Source: Artemia franciscana (lineage: Eukaryota; Arthropoda; Branchiopoda; Anostraca; Artemiidae). Taken from it: DNA of 64,000 nt. Position 1 is the first letter of the stretch, and each line of letters opens with the position of its first letter. The notes below the pieces were generated by a model. It had not been told where the DNA came from. It searched no databases and worked only from the letters and a program-made list of their open reading frames with translations. The translations under genes and the position numbers were made by a program. The DNA lies in assembly GCF_032884065.1 (NCBI RefSeq), contig NC_088872.1, positions 6,442,186 to 6,506,185 of the forward strand. Reading direction: 5' to 3'. Below, piece by piece: positions 22,701 through 33,922 of this stretch.

Positions 22701-25574
22701 AATAGATATAACTATTGAGATGGTGATTAGGAAGATCTGCATTTGTAGTTTCCATCCTATTCATATCTCTCAATGTCTGAAATAGGTCCCCCTCCTGTAA
22801 TTAGACCCCCTAGTCTGCTCCTAGTTTTATTACACTTCCAGTGGTTTTATGACAAATAAGGAAAAACATTAATTGTCCTCAATTTTAAATTCAAGATTTA
22901 AAAATTAGGAAGAGAATTTTCAGTACCTCCCGTTTTAATTGTTGCTACTAAATCACGGAATCAAAACCTCAGTATTTATAAATACCTGTTTATGGCAAGG
23001 ACTCTAGAAATTTTGATTCTTTGCTATACCAAAGTGTCTTGAAAAAGAGAGGTCCTTAAATCTCAGGTTCCTACCTGTAATCTAATCTGGTGTCTCTTCG
23101 AAAGACAATTGTCCATTCAATGGATGCGCTACAAGAACTAGTGCTGAATAAAAACTCGCCCTGTAAGCACAAGGAATTTGTGGTCGAACTTGTTTGTTTA
23201 ATTTTGAAAACCGCATATGATTTCTAAGCAGGAAAATGGAAATCCTTAACCAAACGAGAAAAGAAAAGCTCCAAAATTAAGGCTAACGCAATAAATTATT
23301 GCCGCAAATTAATTCATAGTCAGCCGAACACCGCCAACTCGTCCGGCGGCAGTGCACTGGCGGCGTTACAAAGCTTTGTCGGCGGTCAACCGGGCGCTTC
23401 GTCGGCGGCGTTAGATGCATGCATTGGCGCGGCGCCGGGGTCCAAATGCAGCACACATTCGATTCTCTTATTTGATTGTTTTACTTTGGTCGAAAAAAAA
23501 ATCTATCGACAAAACAAGCAAATAATGATTAGCATTATGCCAACCAGGGTGTTATTAAAGCTCAAATCAAAGTAACTTGTAACAATGGAAACTGGTGCTG
23601 GCGTTGACAAAATATACTATCAACGCCATCTACCATTTGGGGACACTTTTATTACCATTTGGGGATATTTTTTCTGGCAATAATAAGAAGCAATTAATAC
23701 AATTAGAGTAAATGGTAAAATTTGGGGATTAATAAGTGTCTGATCCCAGTTCCTGACAGAAAAGTGATTACAGAGATCGAAAAAATAACAAACGTCACCA
23801 AACGCAAGATGGCACTGATAATTTTTTTTTTTGTCATCAATAGTCCCAGTTCCTACTCTTAAAAGTAACCCATACTCTTTAGCTTGTATAACAGTAGACA
23901 CTCATCATTCACCCACTGAAATCTAGAGTAGCCACAACATGTTCAAAATAATTCCAGTTATTTAAGGTCCTGTTTTTGAAATGCAGCTAAGATTCAAAAC
24001 AAGCGACAAAAAGCCCTTCTCGCAAGTAGAATATTTGGATTAAAAATAATATGCTCTCCTGTTGTCCCCTCCCAAGATATATATTGCAGCCCCATTGCCT
24101 CTAGTTACTGCGCAACAATGAGCATCACTTAAAATCCATGCAAAAATGACAAGAATTCTCGCAATGGCAGTTAACTTTTGCGTATTTTATTATGTACAAG
24201 TACTGATTTGTAATCCACTCCCTTTCTCATTTCCAACAGAGTTTCGTCATCAAAGCTCCCCAAATAGTCAAGTAATCATGGTTGCAGCATCCCTCATATC
24301 CTAGTAAAGAGCGACTCCGACCCATAGTAACCAAGAATTTAGAAACACATTTCGAAATCCAAAAATGGAAGCAAGGAGAATCGCCAGTTGAAGCTGATTT
24401 AGGAATTTCAACTATTATTTTGATTAATCTTCATTGTAAAAGGTCCTTGCAAAATTTTGAAAAATAAACTCAAATCCCTTGAAAACGATGCTGGATCGAA
24501 ATATAAACTGGATATTAGAATCGACGGAGCCGAAAACCCCCCAAAGGAGAATTACAGTCCCCTATCTTGAGCAACAAGGAAAATCACTTTTTCACATGGT
24601 AGATCTTAAGGGCCCCATGTGCCATTCTTTTTCCGAGTGGAAAGCTCAAGTTTTTGCTTGTTGTTTTTTAAGATTGCTTTGATTCAGCTATTCTATTAGA
24701 TATTAGATACTGTTACCCCTTTAAAGAGGTTTAAAAAGGATAGACTGAAAAAAAAAACAATGAAAAAAATTTCAATAAAAAGTCTAGGGAAAACAAAAAC
24801 CCAACAAAACAGACAATATCAATAAAAAGCATAGGATCTTAGAAAAAATCATAATGCCTCGTTTCTGATGCCAGTAATAAAACTTATTATTCATTACTTT
24901 TTAGCGATATTGTGTAAATGGAAGTAGTAATTAAATAATGCCTAAACTCAAATTTAACTGGCAAAAATTAAGTACTTGTACTAACTTTGTACAGGAGTTT
25001 TATTACTATTCATTTACTTCACATTGTAAACCCGATTACTGAGCTTCCAGCTTAATTCTGCATCTTTTTATGCAATTACATGATCATTGTTTACCATATA
25101 TGTTATGGATTATTGCCATTCTTTTACAATTATCATTACCATCCATCATCATATCATTCATTATCATTACCCTTATTTGAGGATTTCCAGTAATATTACC
25201 ATTTATTACTTCGCATACGGTGTAAACTCCGATTACTGCGCTTCTAGTTTAAATTTCCTTCTTTTTCTACAATCCTGAGCATTGTTTACCGTATATGTTA
25301 CCATTACTTATGGTATCAATCTTTTGCAGAGGTTATGGCAAGGTTAATTTTTTAAAATGTACTCGGCTCCTATTTAACAATATTTCTTCCAATTTCAGAT
25401 GTCAATGATGTTTCTAAAGATATAAAGCGTGTACAGAGGCATCTATTTTAAGAAATTGTTCTTATATTCTAGATGACAATCATGCTTATTAAAATGTGAG
25501 ACGTCCACGTATGATATCATTTTACGAGACATTTCATCTCCAAGCATATGTCTGGGTCCTCTTGATTGATTTTT
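22701..25574. other. Intron 3 sequence; one GC-rich island
   Basis: Mostly AT-rich. At 23313-23445 there is a GC-rich island with repeated CGGCGG/CCGCC. At 24295-24345 a short match to the R1 end (AGTAAAGAGCGACTCCGACC) is followed by unassigned ORFs. At 25090-25300 ATTACCAT and ATCATT phrases recur. No exon is supported. Confidence 0.4.
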
Positions 25575-25740
25575 TCTTCTTTTTCTTACCAGCCCACCCA
25601 GCAACTCACTGCAGCACTAAGCCGCCCGAGACCAACACAGCTACGCACGCTCCTTCTCCATCCTAACGCCTCCCTCTTTATCCCCTCCCAGGAAGTTCCC
25701 ATTTCCCTTACATCTTTCTTTACGATTTTAGTATCATTAC
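25575..25740 (-). pseudogene. LINE 3' end, family L1x (reversed)
   Basis: The minus strand reads KIVKKDVREMGTSWEGIKRE followed by ALGWRRSVRSCVGLGRLSAA and then AGAAAAAGAAGAAAAAATC. It matches the last ~50 codons at 11280-11400 and 22560-22680. Only this extreme 3' end is present, as usual for truncated LINE insertions. Confidence 0.8.
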
Positions 25741-27051
25741 CATATTGCATCAGAGTAATGTTACCATTTATTTTCTTAGTAGAATACTGTACAGCCCTGG
25801 TTATTGGGATTATTAGTTGATTTGTCTTCTTTTTTCTGAATAAACATTCTCCATGTCGAAAACACAAGAAACTGGGAACCTACCAGGCTAATCTATAGGA
25901 CGTAGGACATATGTGCAAAGCAAGAATACTCTGTAGAAAGGAGGGTACTCCCCATGGAATATTTTTATAAGGCATCCCTTTTTTCTTTTATCAACTTGCC
26001 ACATAATCGTTTCTCAAATGTTACCTGAAAAACGACCCTCATAGTGTCATGACAGAATCCCATCACAGTTGGGCTGAGAAACTCCCTCCTATAATATAAG
26101 AAAAAAAAGTGGTCTAAAATATACTTTTGTGTGCTTTGATCATTGCCAAGTAGGAATAACCAACTAAGTTTTCAAAATACGATTGTTTAAAATTATGAGT
26201 GATATCTGGATAAAAAGAAACTTTGAAGTTCCAAATTTTATTCTTTTTTTCACAGAAAATGTTTTCCACTGAAAAAAAAATTGAGCAAGAAAAAAAACGA
26301 TTGCCAACGTTTTTACCAGCTAGTTAGTTTTAGACACGAGGCATGCCCATAAAAAACAAAGTGGGAAACGGACCTACAAATTATTTCACTATTGGAGTAG
26401 CGAAAAAACACATAGATATTTCAAAACTAAGGAGGGTTATTTTTTTCATTTTTTCAACAAAGTACCGAAAAAGGAGTAATTGTTCTAAATGTATAGGGGG
26501 CACAGGCAAAAAATCTTGATAGGGCTAATACCCCCCCCCCGCCCCATTGACGCCACTTTATCACCTAGGAATTACATCCTCTCACAATGTGATTTGAACA
26601 TTTTCTTAATAAGTATGTCATTAGCCTCAATAGTTTAGACGTGCACAATGTTACTATTATAAGTTCATTACCAGTCAAAAGTAGAGCTTAATCTTATAAA
26701 TTGCTACCCAATCTTGGAGAGATGTAATGTCAGACAAGTGTTGTGAAGCAGAGTAATTGCATTAAAATAGGCAAGGCTTTAAGGGTAATTTTGTCTACGT
26801 TTAAGTACCGAAAAAACTTTTCCATGATAGCAGTCAGCTAATCCTAACTAGGCCTGGCCCCAGTTATCAGCCAATCTTAGCTACCTAAAATTATCTCTAT
26901 CACGTCCAAGATTAGGAACCTGTTCTCTGTGTTTAGCAAAGACACGCATTAATCCAAATATTTCTCCAAGAGAAAACAAGTCAGATTACCATTGGTAGAG
27001 TCAAAACCCTATTTTTAGGTAATGGAACAATACCTAATGGTAAAAACTTAC
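25741..27051. other. Intron 3 sequence beside exon 3
   Basis: AT-rich, with a C run at 26531-26540. The GTAAGT donor of exon 3 is at 27051-27046 on the minus strand. No other feature. Confidence 0.45.
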
Positions 27052-28123
27052 CTCCATCAGGATTCCACTTCACCCACTGCATACAGTATACATTGCCTTT
27101 AAGATTCAATGAGAAACCGAAAGTTGCACTCCTCTTCAACGTGTTTAAATAGCCCACTTTACCATTCTCAGATCCAAAGGCCAAAATTCCTTCTTTTTCC
27201 GGATGCCAGGCCAGAGTAAAAGGCTTAAACTTCACCCAAAAAGGTGATCCGTGGCCACTCGAGTCCATTGTACTCAAAGATCTAATTTGTCCATCACCTA
27301 AGGCCACACCCACAACTGTTGCATCAGTTGGACAAGTTTTGATAGCATTAACAAACCCACCAAGTGTCTGTAGATCAAGAAGACAATCACCTAATGGCAC
27401 ATTTACAGAAGTCTCCTGTAACATAGGCTCTGTTGTGTTTACTTTTAACATATCAAGACGGAACTGGATAACACGACGATCTTGAGACGTACTCCAAATA
27501 ATTTTTGATCCGTCAGGTTCAGTGTGTGAAGTTATATTATAAATCTCACGGGAGTGCAGCTTGTGCACAACTCTAAAACTATGTCGAATTTCTTTCGATA
27601 ATTCGTATACACAGAGTTGTGATAGATGGTCACTGGCTAGAATCAAATTTTTATCAAACCAATGAGCTGTAGCATAGGCCACACTTCCACCTGGTTTAAC
27701 TTTCTTAAACAATGGACGAAAGGATGTCATTTCTTGTTTATCACTTAAGCTACACACGTTGAATTTCATCTTACTGCTTGATACAAACATCTGTCCAGTC
27801 CCTAAAATATTCTCTTCAAACGGGCACCATGAAATGTTGGTCACTAGGTCATCATGTGCTTTTACAACTTTCCACAGAATACTCCCCCTTTCTCTGGTAT
27901 CAACAACAATGATGGTACCTTGTTGAAAGCCTATGGCCACTGTGTAATCATCGAAAGGGGAGCAGGCTAAACAGGACAGGGGTGGGAGCTTTATTTTCAG
28001 AAGTATTGACTTTCTAGCAACCAAATTTTCTGTATTCCATACAATGAGAGTCGCAAGAGAATCCCCAGTAATGACATACTTCGGACATCTTGGGAATGAG
28101 CCAATTGCGACGACCTTATTTGT
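27052..28123 (-). CDS. Gemin5: Gemin5 exon 3 (main WD40 exon)
   Basis: A 1072-base exon between acceptor TATTTTTAG (ends 28124) and donor GTAAGT. It reads TNKVVAIGSFPRCPKYVITG first, then DSLATLIVWN, CSPFDDYTVAIGFQQGTIIV, AHDDLVTNISWCPFEENIL, HEIYNI-type and STSQDRRVIQFRLD strands, TLGGFVNAI, VALGDGQIRSLS and FTLAWHPEKEGILAFGSENG KVGYLNT. The order and wording follow vertebrate Gemin5, e.g. its AIGYKDG, DDEIHSIAWCP, SLGGFAYSLA and [20 protein letters not shown] segments. It covers roughly the middle of the N-terminal double propeller. The region between ILGTG and SFRP is shorter than in human. No frameshift or stop is present. Confidence 0.95.
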
Positions 28124-29382
28124 CTAAAAATAATAAATGAAATGTTAGGATTTGAACATATCATTTCGTACCAAGTTCCTATGAGATCCTATAATCGTAA
28201 TCATAGAAAAAATGCACAATTATTCAACTGGCTTATTTTTGGTGTAAACTATATAATGCAGTCTACATAGGCACCCGAAGTTTGACTCTTAAAGGGTTGA
28301 AGGGGGGTGGGGAATCTATATCGAGTATTTCCCCTGTCCTTCTTTTCGAGGGCATGATAGTCTCCATAATGGGTTTCAAAAACAAGAGTAAAGGGAATAC
28401 ATAATAAGCCTGATCAACTATACGAGGGGTATTTGAAACAATAAGAGTTTCAGAGCTTGCAACAAAACTCAATATGAATTTGTCCCTTACGGACTCTTCT
28501 TTACGAACTGATTACGAATTCCGGCCTTAAATTAATAAGAGTTTTTATATCTATACGCTTAAGATCAAGATTTACACCTTCGAGCAATATTTCAAGCCTT
28601 ATAACAGAAGAAGGGGTGAAGGTAAATACTTGAAAATAACTCCTCATACAAAACAACTACTCCTTAGCAGCAGATTTATTTGTGATGATCATGATAGCAA
28701 ACTTTAATTTAAGGACTATTCGCTAACTTGGAAAGGTGTTGAATTAGCTGAATGGAACTTCTACGTTTAAGATCCACAAACCAATTCTAAATTAGTACAC
28801 AAGATGGAGTTTTCCTGTTTCAGCCCTGGCCTTTCCCTACTTGTAAGGGATTACAGATATGATCATGACAGCTTAAAAAAAAACTCGGGAAAAAAAGTTT
28901 CGCTTAGAGCTCAGCTTTCTTAGACTATAGCCTTGGCAAGACGATTCCCAGAAATTAAGCAAAATTTTAATTAAGATTAAGGATGCATTTTTCATAGAGT
29001 CTTTCAAACCTTACAGATAGTGGAAGGGCGGAGGCTAACACAATATCTGCTCAAGCTATCGAAATCCTAGTACAAAGAAGGGAGGAAAGGGCGGATAGGG
29101 GCACAGGAAAATACCTCCATGGGCCCTGTTTTCATTCTAAACCCATTGTACATAGTTTCATTCTCCAGTTTTAACAAAACGCTTCTGTAAAATTATGTAA
29201 ACATCGAGATGGTAAAACTCTAATATAGGGACTGTTTGCTAACTTGGAAAGGTGTTGAACTAGGTGAACGGAGCTTCCAATTTAGAACCCATAATCACAT
29301 CTCGATTTACGACCCAGTATGATAGTTTTCACCTTAACCCCGCCTCTTGGTGGAAAATTGAATATTGCTAAGTAGTCTTCTT
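28124..29382. other. Intron 2 sequence, short internal duplication
   Basis: The phrase ACTTGGAAAGGTGTTGAA plus TAG(C/G)TGAA(T/C)GGA occurs at 28727 and 29253, each preceded by GGACT(A/G)TT(C/T)GCTAACTTGG, indicating an old duplication of about 50 bases or two copies of a repeat. No gene seen. Confidence 0.5.
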
Positions 29383-30030
29383 CTTCTTATGTTTATGGGG
29401 TCTGTGGATCAGTATGATGTCCATTCACCTCTTAAACATTACAGGAAAAACTCCACTGATTATTGAAAGCTCCTGGCAATATTCCTAGAAAAAAATCTGC
29501 CAGTTGACAACAAGCAACGTGCTGCTAGTAATAATGGCGTCTTTTCAGGATTGATATCATCAACCTATAAATAATAGCTTCTAATTCATGTGACAGGGAG
29601 CAATTGATGAGACCATCAGAAGTTAAGGGGATCTTTAATTGATGGCAGTAATTATTCAGTCTCCTGGAATCATTATCTCCTGGAATGCAATCAGATAGCA
29701 CATGTTGAGCGTTGACACCGTCTGACAGTTTTTTCTACATAGTGGGGTGTGGTGGATTCCCCATTTAAAAAGGTCAGCGTTAAGTAAAATTGTTCCACTT
29801 TTTAACTTATAGCAGATCATATTAAAATCCTTAGACTTGAAAGGAGTGTACCAAAATCGCTGCGAAGTAACATTTTTTCTAGCTCTAACAACATCTCTGT
29901 AATTCTTTGTTCTCAAATTTCTTGCCGGAGGGATCTCAGCAGCCTTATTTGCCAAATTATCTGCCATTTCATTATATTTGATTTTTTTATGACTAGGAAT
30001 GTGAAGGAGTTCAAAAAAAAACTATGCTAA
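29383..30030 (-). pseudogene. Jockey/I-type LINE: RNase H end and 3' tail
   Basis: The minus strand reads ELLHIPSHKKIKYNEMADNL ANKAAEIPP, the RNase H end (H.PSH...NE.AD..A) of LINE ORF2 proteins, then SGTILLNADLFKWGIHHTPL CRKNCQT and, after a frameshift near 29700, NAQHVLSDCIPGDNDSRRLN NYC, finishing at TAG near 29524. The cysteine/histidine cluster after RNase H fits the C-terminal zinc-knuckle region of I/R1/Jockey clade elements. The 3' untranslated part ends at an AAGAAGAAGAAG run near 29383-29394. This differs from family L1x. Confidence 0.75.
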
Positions 30031-30780
30031 ATTGAATACTTAATTTATATACCTTGACCACATCCAGCCTGTCAATATTGCAAAATATTATGATATCAAT
30101 GCTTCACGAAGTGATATTCCCCTTTAATCTTTTCTTATATGAGAGTAACTGTCAACTTTCTGAGTGCAGGATACATGTATATTTCATATCGGAGCAATTA
30201 TAGATTTACTTAGCAAAATATTATAATATCAAATACATATCTTAAATAATCTTGTAGAGCAACAGATTTGAAAATTCACTTTTAACAAAAGAAATTAAAA
30301 GTGTCTATTATTGGTGATTGAAAGTAATCCAGATGAGAAAGACCGTCTTTATGATATTATCTGGGGAAAAACATATTCGCAATGTAAAGTTGGTGAAAAT
30401 TGTTCTTAGGTGTGTGACAACCGAAGAACGACTTGAGAAGAATTAACTGATTTTTTTTACATAGTCTGACAAGTGCTGAAGTGCAAAGATATAAACTTGG
30501 TTAACTTCCATCGAATTTCGACTTTTCGTGTACTATACAGCCTATGTAAAACACAGTTTATTTACATCAAGTTCTTTTTTTATAAAAATTGGGTAAAAGC
30601 CAGGCCCCAATTTAGGGAAAATTCTGATTTTTGCTCATTTTATAAAGAGAAACTAAGGTACACCTGCGACTCTAAGTATATTTGACGTTCAATAAAATGC
30701 TCGTTTAAGCAGATTTATGATGGTTTCTTCTGATTTTTACTAGTTTATGCTGATTTATACTAGCTTATGCTGATACTTAC
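30031..30780. other. Intron 2 sequence beside exon 2
   Basis: AT-rich. TAGTTTATGCTGATTTATAC repeats imperfectly at 30739-30772 just before the exon 2 donor. No other feature. Confidence 0.45.
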
Positions 30781-30896
30781 TCCGTGTGCCCTATGCTCAG
30801 AAACAACCACATTTTCCGCACTCTTCCATAGCTTCACCTTCCCGTCATCGCCAGCAGTAACAAGGTCACCCTTTTCAGAGCTAGTCCATAAGCAAC
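30781..30896 (-). CDS. Gemin5: Gemin5 exon 2 (first WD40 blade)
   Basis: A 116-base exon between acceptor GACGTTTCTAG (ends 30897) and donor GTAAGT. It completes a Cys codon from exon 1 and reads CLWTSSEKGDLVTAGDDGKV, KLWKSAENVVVSEHRAHG, ending in phase 0. The human counterpart runs FSHHPGQYNLCATSSDDG, TVKIWDVETKTVVTEH. The GDDGKVKLW run is a standard WD40 D-strand ending. Because exon 2 is short, only the matching phases and the alignment identify it. Confidence 0.92.
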
Positions 30897-32049
30897 CTAG
30901 AAACGTCATTTCATGTTAATTAAAAGGATAAAGAAACATGAAATAATGCTTTGTAAAAAAGAAAAAGAAATATTCTATAAGCTGCATGGAAAAATATTGC
31001 TGAGAAAAATACTTGCTAATTAGCCTACTATAGGGATGTATAGAGAATCCAATAGCCTGTTTAGGCAGATGTTATAATTACAAAATATAGGCCCATTCAC
31101 CCATCCCTTACAAAGGCAGTACTGTGTGGGCGCTGAAAAGACATGAGTAAGACACTGGCTCATACTTTTAATCAAGTTTGGCCAAGATTTAACAAACTGT
31201 TCTGGTTGATATTAGCTGATACACATTTAAGCAGATCCTCCTCCCATAGGGTTTGAATCAGGTATCAAACCAAACAATTCAACTTCAATAGTCAGTCTTG
31301 CTCCCCATCAATACACAGTTAAGATCCAACAATCGCTTCTGGTACATGTCCTGACGACATGAGCTTAAAGATCCTCAAAAAGCTTATATTACTTAGGGGC
31401 TCCCAAAAAAAAGCAAAGACACTCAATCTTAGGTTTTACCGAGTATATTTGAGATTTGGTAACGTTCTCTATCTGATGTCTTGGTAGGAAGAACTGAGGG
31501 ACCCCTCCTCCGAAAAATCGCGTTGATTCCTAGTCCGAGAAAAGCAAAGTTGGAACAGTGCACCTTATTTGCCCACAAATTTGGTGAGGATCTGATAAGC
31601 CCTTCTGGTAGGTTATCTAAAGACAATTATTTGGGACTGCACTCCCCCTCCCAGCGGTGGAACTGCGTCCAGAAACACAAAAGGCGCAATTAAAACACTA
31701 CATCTCACTTCCCATTGAGTTTTGTGGACACCTGCCAAACCCTTTTGGTACATGCGAAAATAAATATATTCTGGAAAAAACCTTCTCCATTCACCTGCCA
31801 ATAAGTCGGATTACAGCTGGGTTTATTTAGGTCTAATTCTAGACCCAAGCTTTAAGCGTATACACAATCTCAGAAGTTTTGGTTAAAGTTGATTTTTTTT
31901 TTTTTTAATCAGAATTTGGCATTTCAAGATAGATTTTCCCAAGACAATCTCCTAGAAATACATAAGAGATACAAGAGTTTTGAACTCAGGTCTCTGTATT
32001 GTTTGAACTCAGGTCTATGATCTTAATATTTAACATAATATATTAGGTT
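30897..32049. other. Intron 1 sequence, no feature recognised
   Basis: Contains short ORFs on both strands at 31429-31801 (reading LIPSPRKAKLEQCTLFAHKF on plus) that were not matched to any family. T run at 31889-31903. Confidence 0.4.
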
Positions 32050-32470
32050 TATAAGGGGGTTCGTCTTCTCCACAATACCTTGCTCTTTACGCTAATGTAT
32101 TTTTAGCAATTTCAACTATTTATTCTACGGCCTTTGTGATTCAGGGGTCATTCTTTAGATTTGGGATAAAATTCAGGCTTTAGTGTAAAGAGCGAGGTAT
32201 TGATAAGGGGGCAAGCCCCCTCACATACGTAATAAAGATACACAAGTATAGAAGTTCGTTACGTAAGTTAATTCGTAAGGTACGTATGTTTATTACTAAC
32301 CAAAACGTCAGTACAAAAAATAAAAAAATCTAGTTGCATTTTTAAACAGCCAAAAATTGGAGGGCAGCTAGACCCCCTCCCCCACCTCTTTTTTTATCAA
32401 AATCATCCCATCAAAACTATGAGAAAGCAATTTAGCAAAAAAAATTAATATGCAAATTTCTAGACAGGTT
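32050..32470 (+). mobile_element. R1 partial copy
   Basis: Palindromic head: TTGCTCTTTACGCTAATG against TTTAGTGTAAAGAGCGAGGT, with GGGGGCAAGCCCCCTCACAT and ACGTAATAA. Followed by a fragment of the R1 body (GGAGGGCAGCTAGACCCCCT; GAGAAAGCAATTTAGC). Both ends are missing. Confidence 0.65.
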
Positions 32471-32925
32471 TGTTTTCTTAGTCCGTAATCTGTCACCCTT
32501 GTGTGAGGTAATGAAGTTTGAACCTATGCCCTCTAGCCTTGCTTGTTTTTCCTGAAAGGTGAGAATACTTTTTTGTGAATAACTTTATTGTTTATTGTGC
32601 TAGAGATTTCATTCCAAAAGTTTTAGAAAGAGGACGTTTTGTTTGTTCAGATGAGCTAGCATACACTCCTATAGCTGGAAAACCAGAGGATAGAAACGAC
32701 CCCCAACGTCGTGGTTCCCCTGGGAACCATCCGTCGGTAGCGAGACCAGATGAGACGGTAAGCCGTATACAGTGTGAGATGCCTAGATACCATGAAAACA
32801 GTTGCTTTACACCATTGGAATCAAATTTTGAGAGCTCGACCATGTTCTGTGGCTTCAAGGAACCATCGCTCGGAAGAGCCATCTAGACAAGAACTGGTGG
32901 AGTTGCCGTCGTCAATAACAATGTA

Positions 32926-33883
32926 GGGGAGACCGGGGTTGACCCGGACGCGATTTTTTGAAACGGCATATCTTCTAAGCCATTGACTTTTCTCCAGTTC
33001 TGACTTCACCATAAAATGCGTATCCGTTAGGACTACCTTCGAGATTTTTTTCAGATTTTTCTACAAAAAGGAAAAAAAGATTTTTATTTTTTTTTTTCAT
33101 TTTTTGAAATGTCCGAAACAACCCCTACCCACGGGGTTGGATCGGACGGCCCCAGTATTGGTTCGGACACCATGCTAAACCATTAGATTTCGACTTCTTT
33201 TTTTTTCAAATATGCATAAAAGTATAAAAAGTAAAAAACAGTACTTCAGCTATATAAAATGACAAAACAGCTTTAAAATGACACACCATTCACCGGAGTT
33301 GGTACGAGCTGAGATTTTACTCAAAGACCGCTTAGTATACCACTAAAATATATTCCTAATGCGAACTGCTGTACTTTCTTAGTAGAAATACTTATTTTCA
33401 AGCATTCATCCGTGTATTTTCTACCCTAAATACCAACATTTTAGAGACGGGGTTGGTTCGGACAGATAAAAAAAAATGTCCGAACCAACCCCCAATCGCC
33501 GTGTCCGGCCCAACCCCATGTGTCCTCGTGCGACGTCAAAGTGATTTGAAAAAAAAAGTCAAATAGATGGCGCGCTCAATAAACTGCTCTAGAATCTTTC
33601 TATGTGAGTTACTTTTCTCCTGAAAAAATGTCATTGCAAATCCAGCAGCCTGGTCCACTCTATTAAACTCCAAACAGAGACCCTTGAAAAAATTCTTACC
33701 TTAAAAAACACTTTTTACAAAATACAAACAAATGGCTGTGTGCATATAGATCCAAACTGGCTTGATAATAGGGCAGTAGATGGTGCACCTTTCGTGATTT
33801 TTTGAGAATTTTTACTAAACCGCTAGGTGTCCATACTTGACTGTCCAGATCAACCCCGTGTCCGGGTCAACCCCGGTCTCCCC
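32926..33883. mobile_element. 958-bp TA-flanked MITE in the piggyBac 5' region
   Basis: Terminal inverted repeats of 24 perfect bases, starting GGGGAGACCGGGGTTGAC, with TA on both outer sides (32924-32925, 33884-33885), which suggests a TA target duplication as in Tc1/mariner-like elements. Inside are further GGTT(C)GGAC/GTCC(G)AACC motifs at about 33130-33170 and 33450-33515, partly inverted. No transposase frame. Superfamily not certain. Confidence 0.75.
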
Positions 33884-33922
33884 TACTAGACTGTTACCAA
33901 ATATATTTTTTACAGTGCAGAA

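Noticed and set aside
32575..32886. 103-codon ORF upstream of the piggyBac transposase
   Set aside because: Overlaps the element's sub-terminal motif and has an equally long frame on the other strand; no family resemblance.
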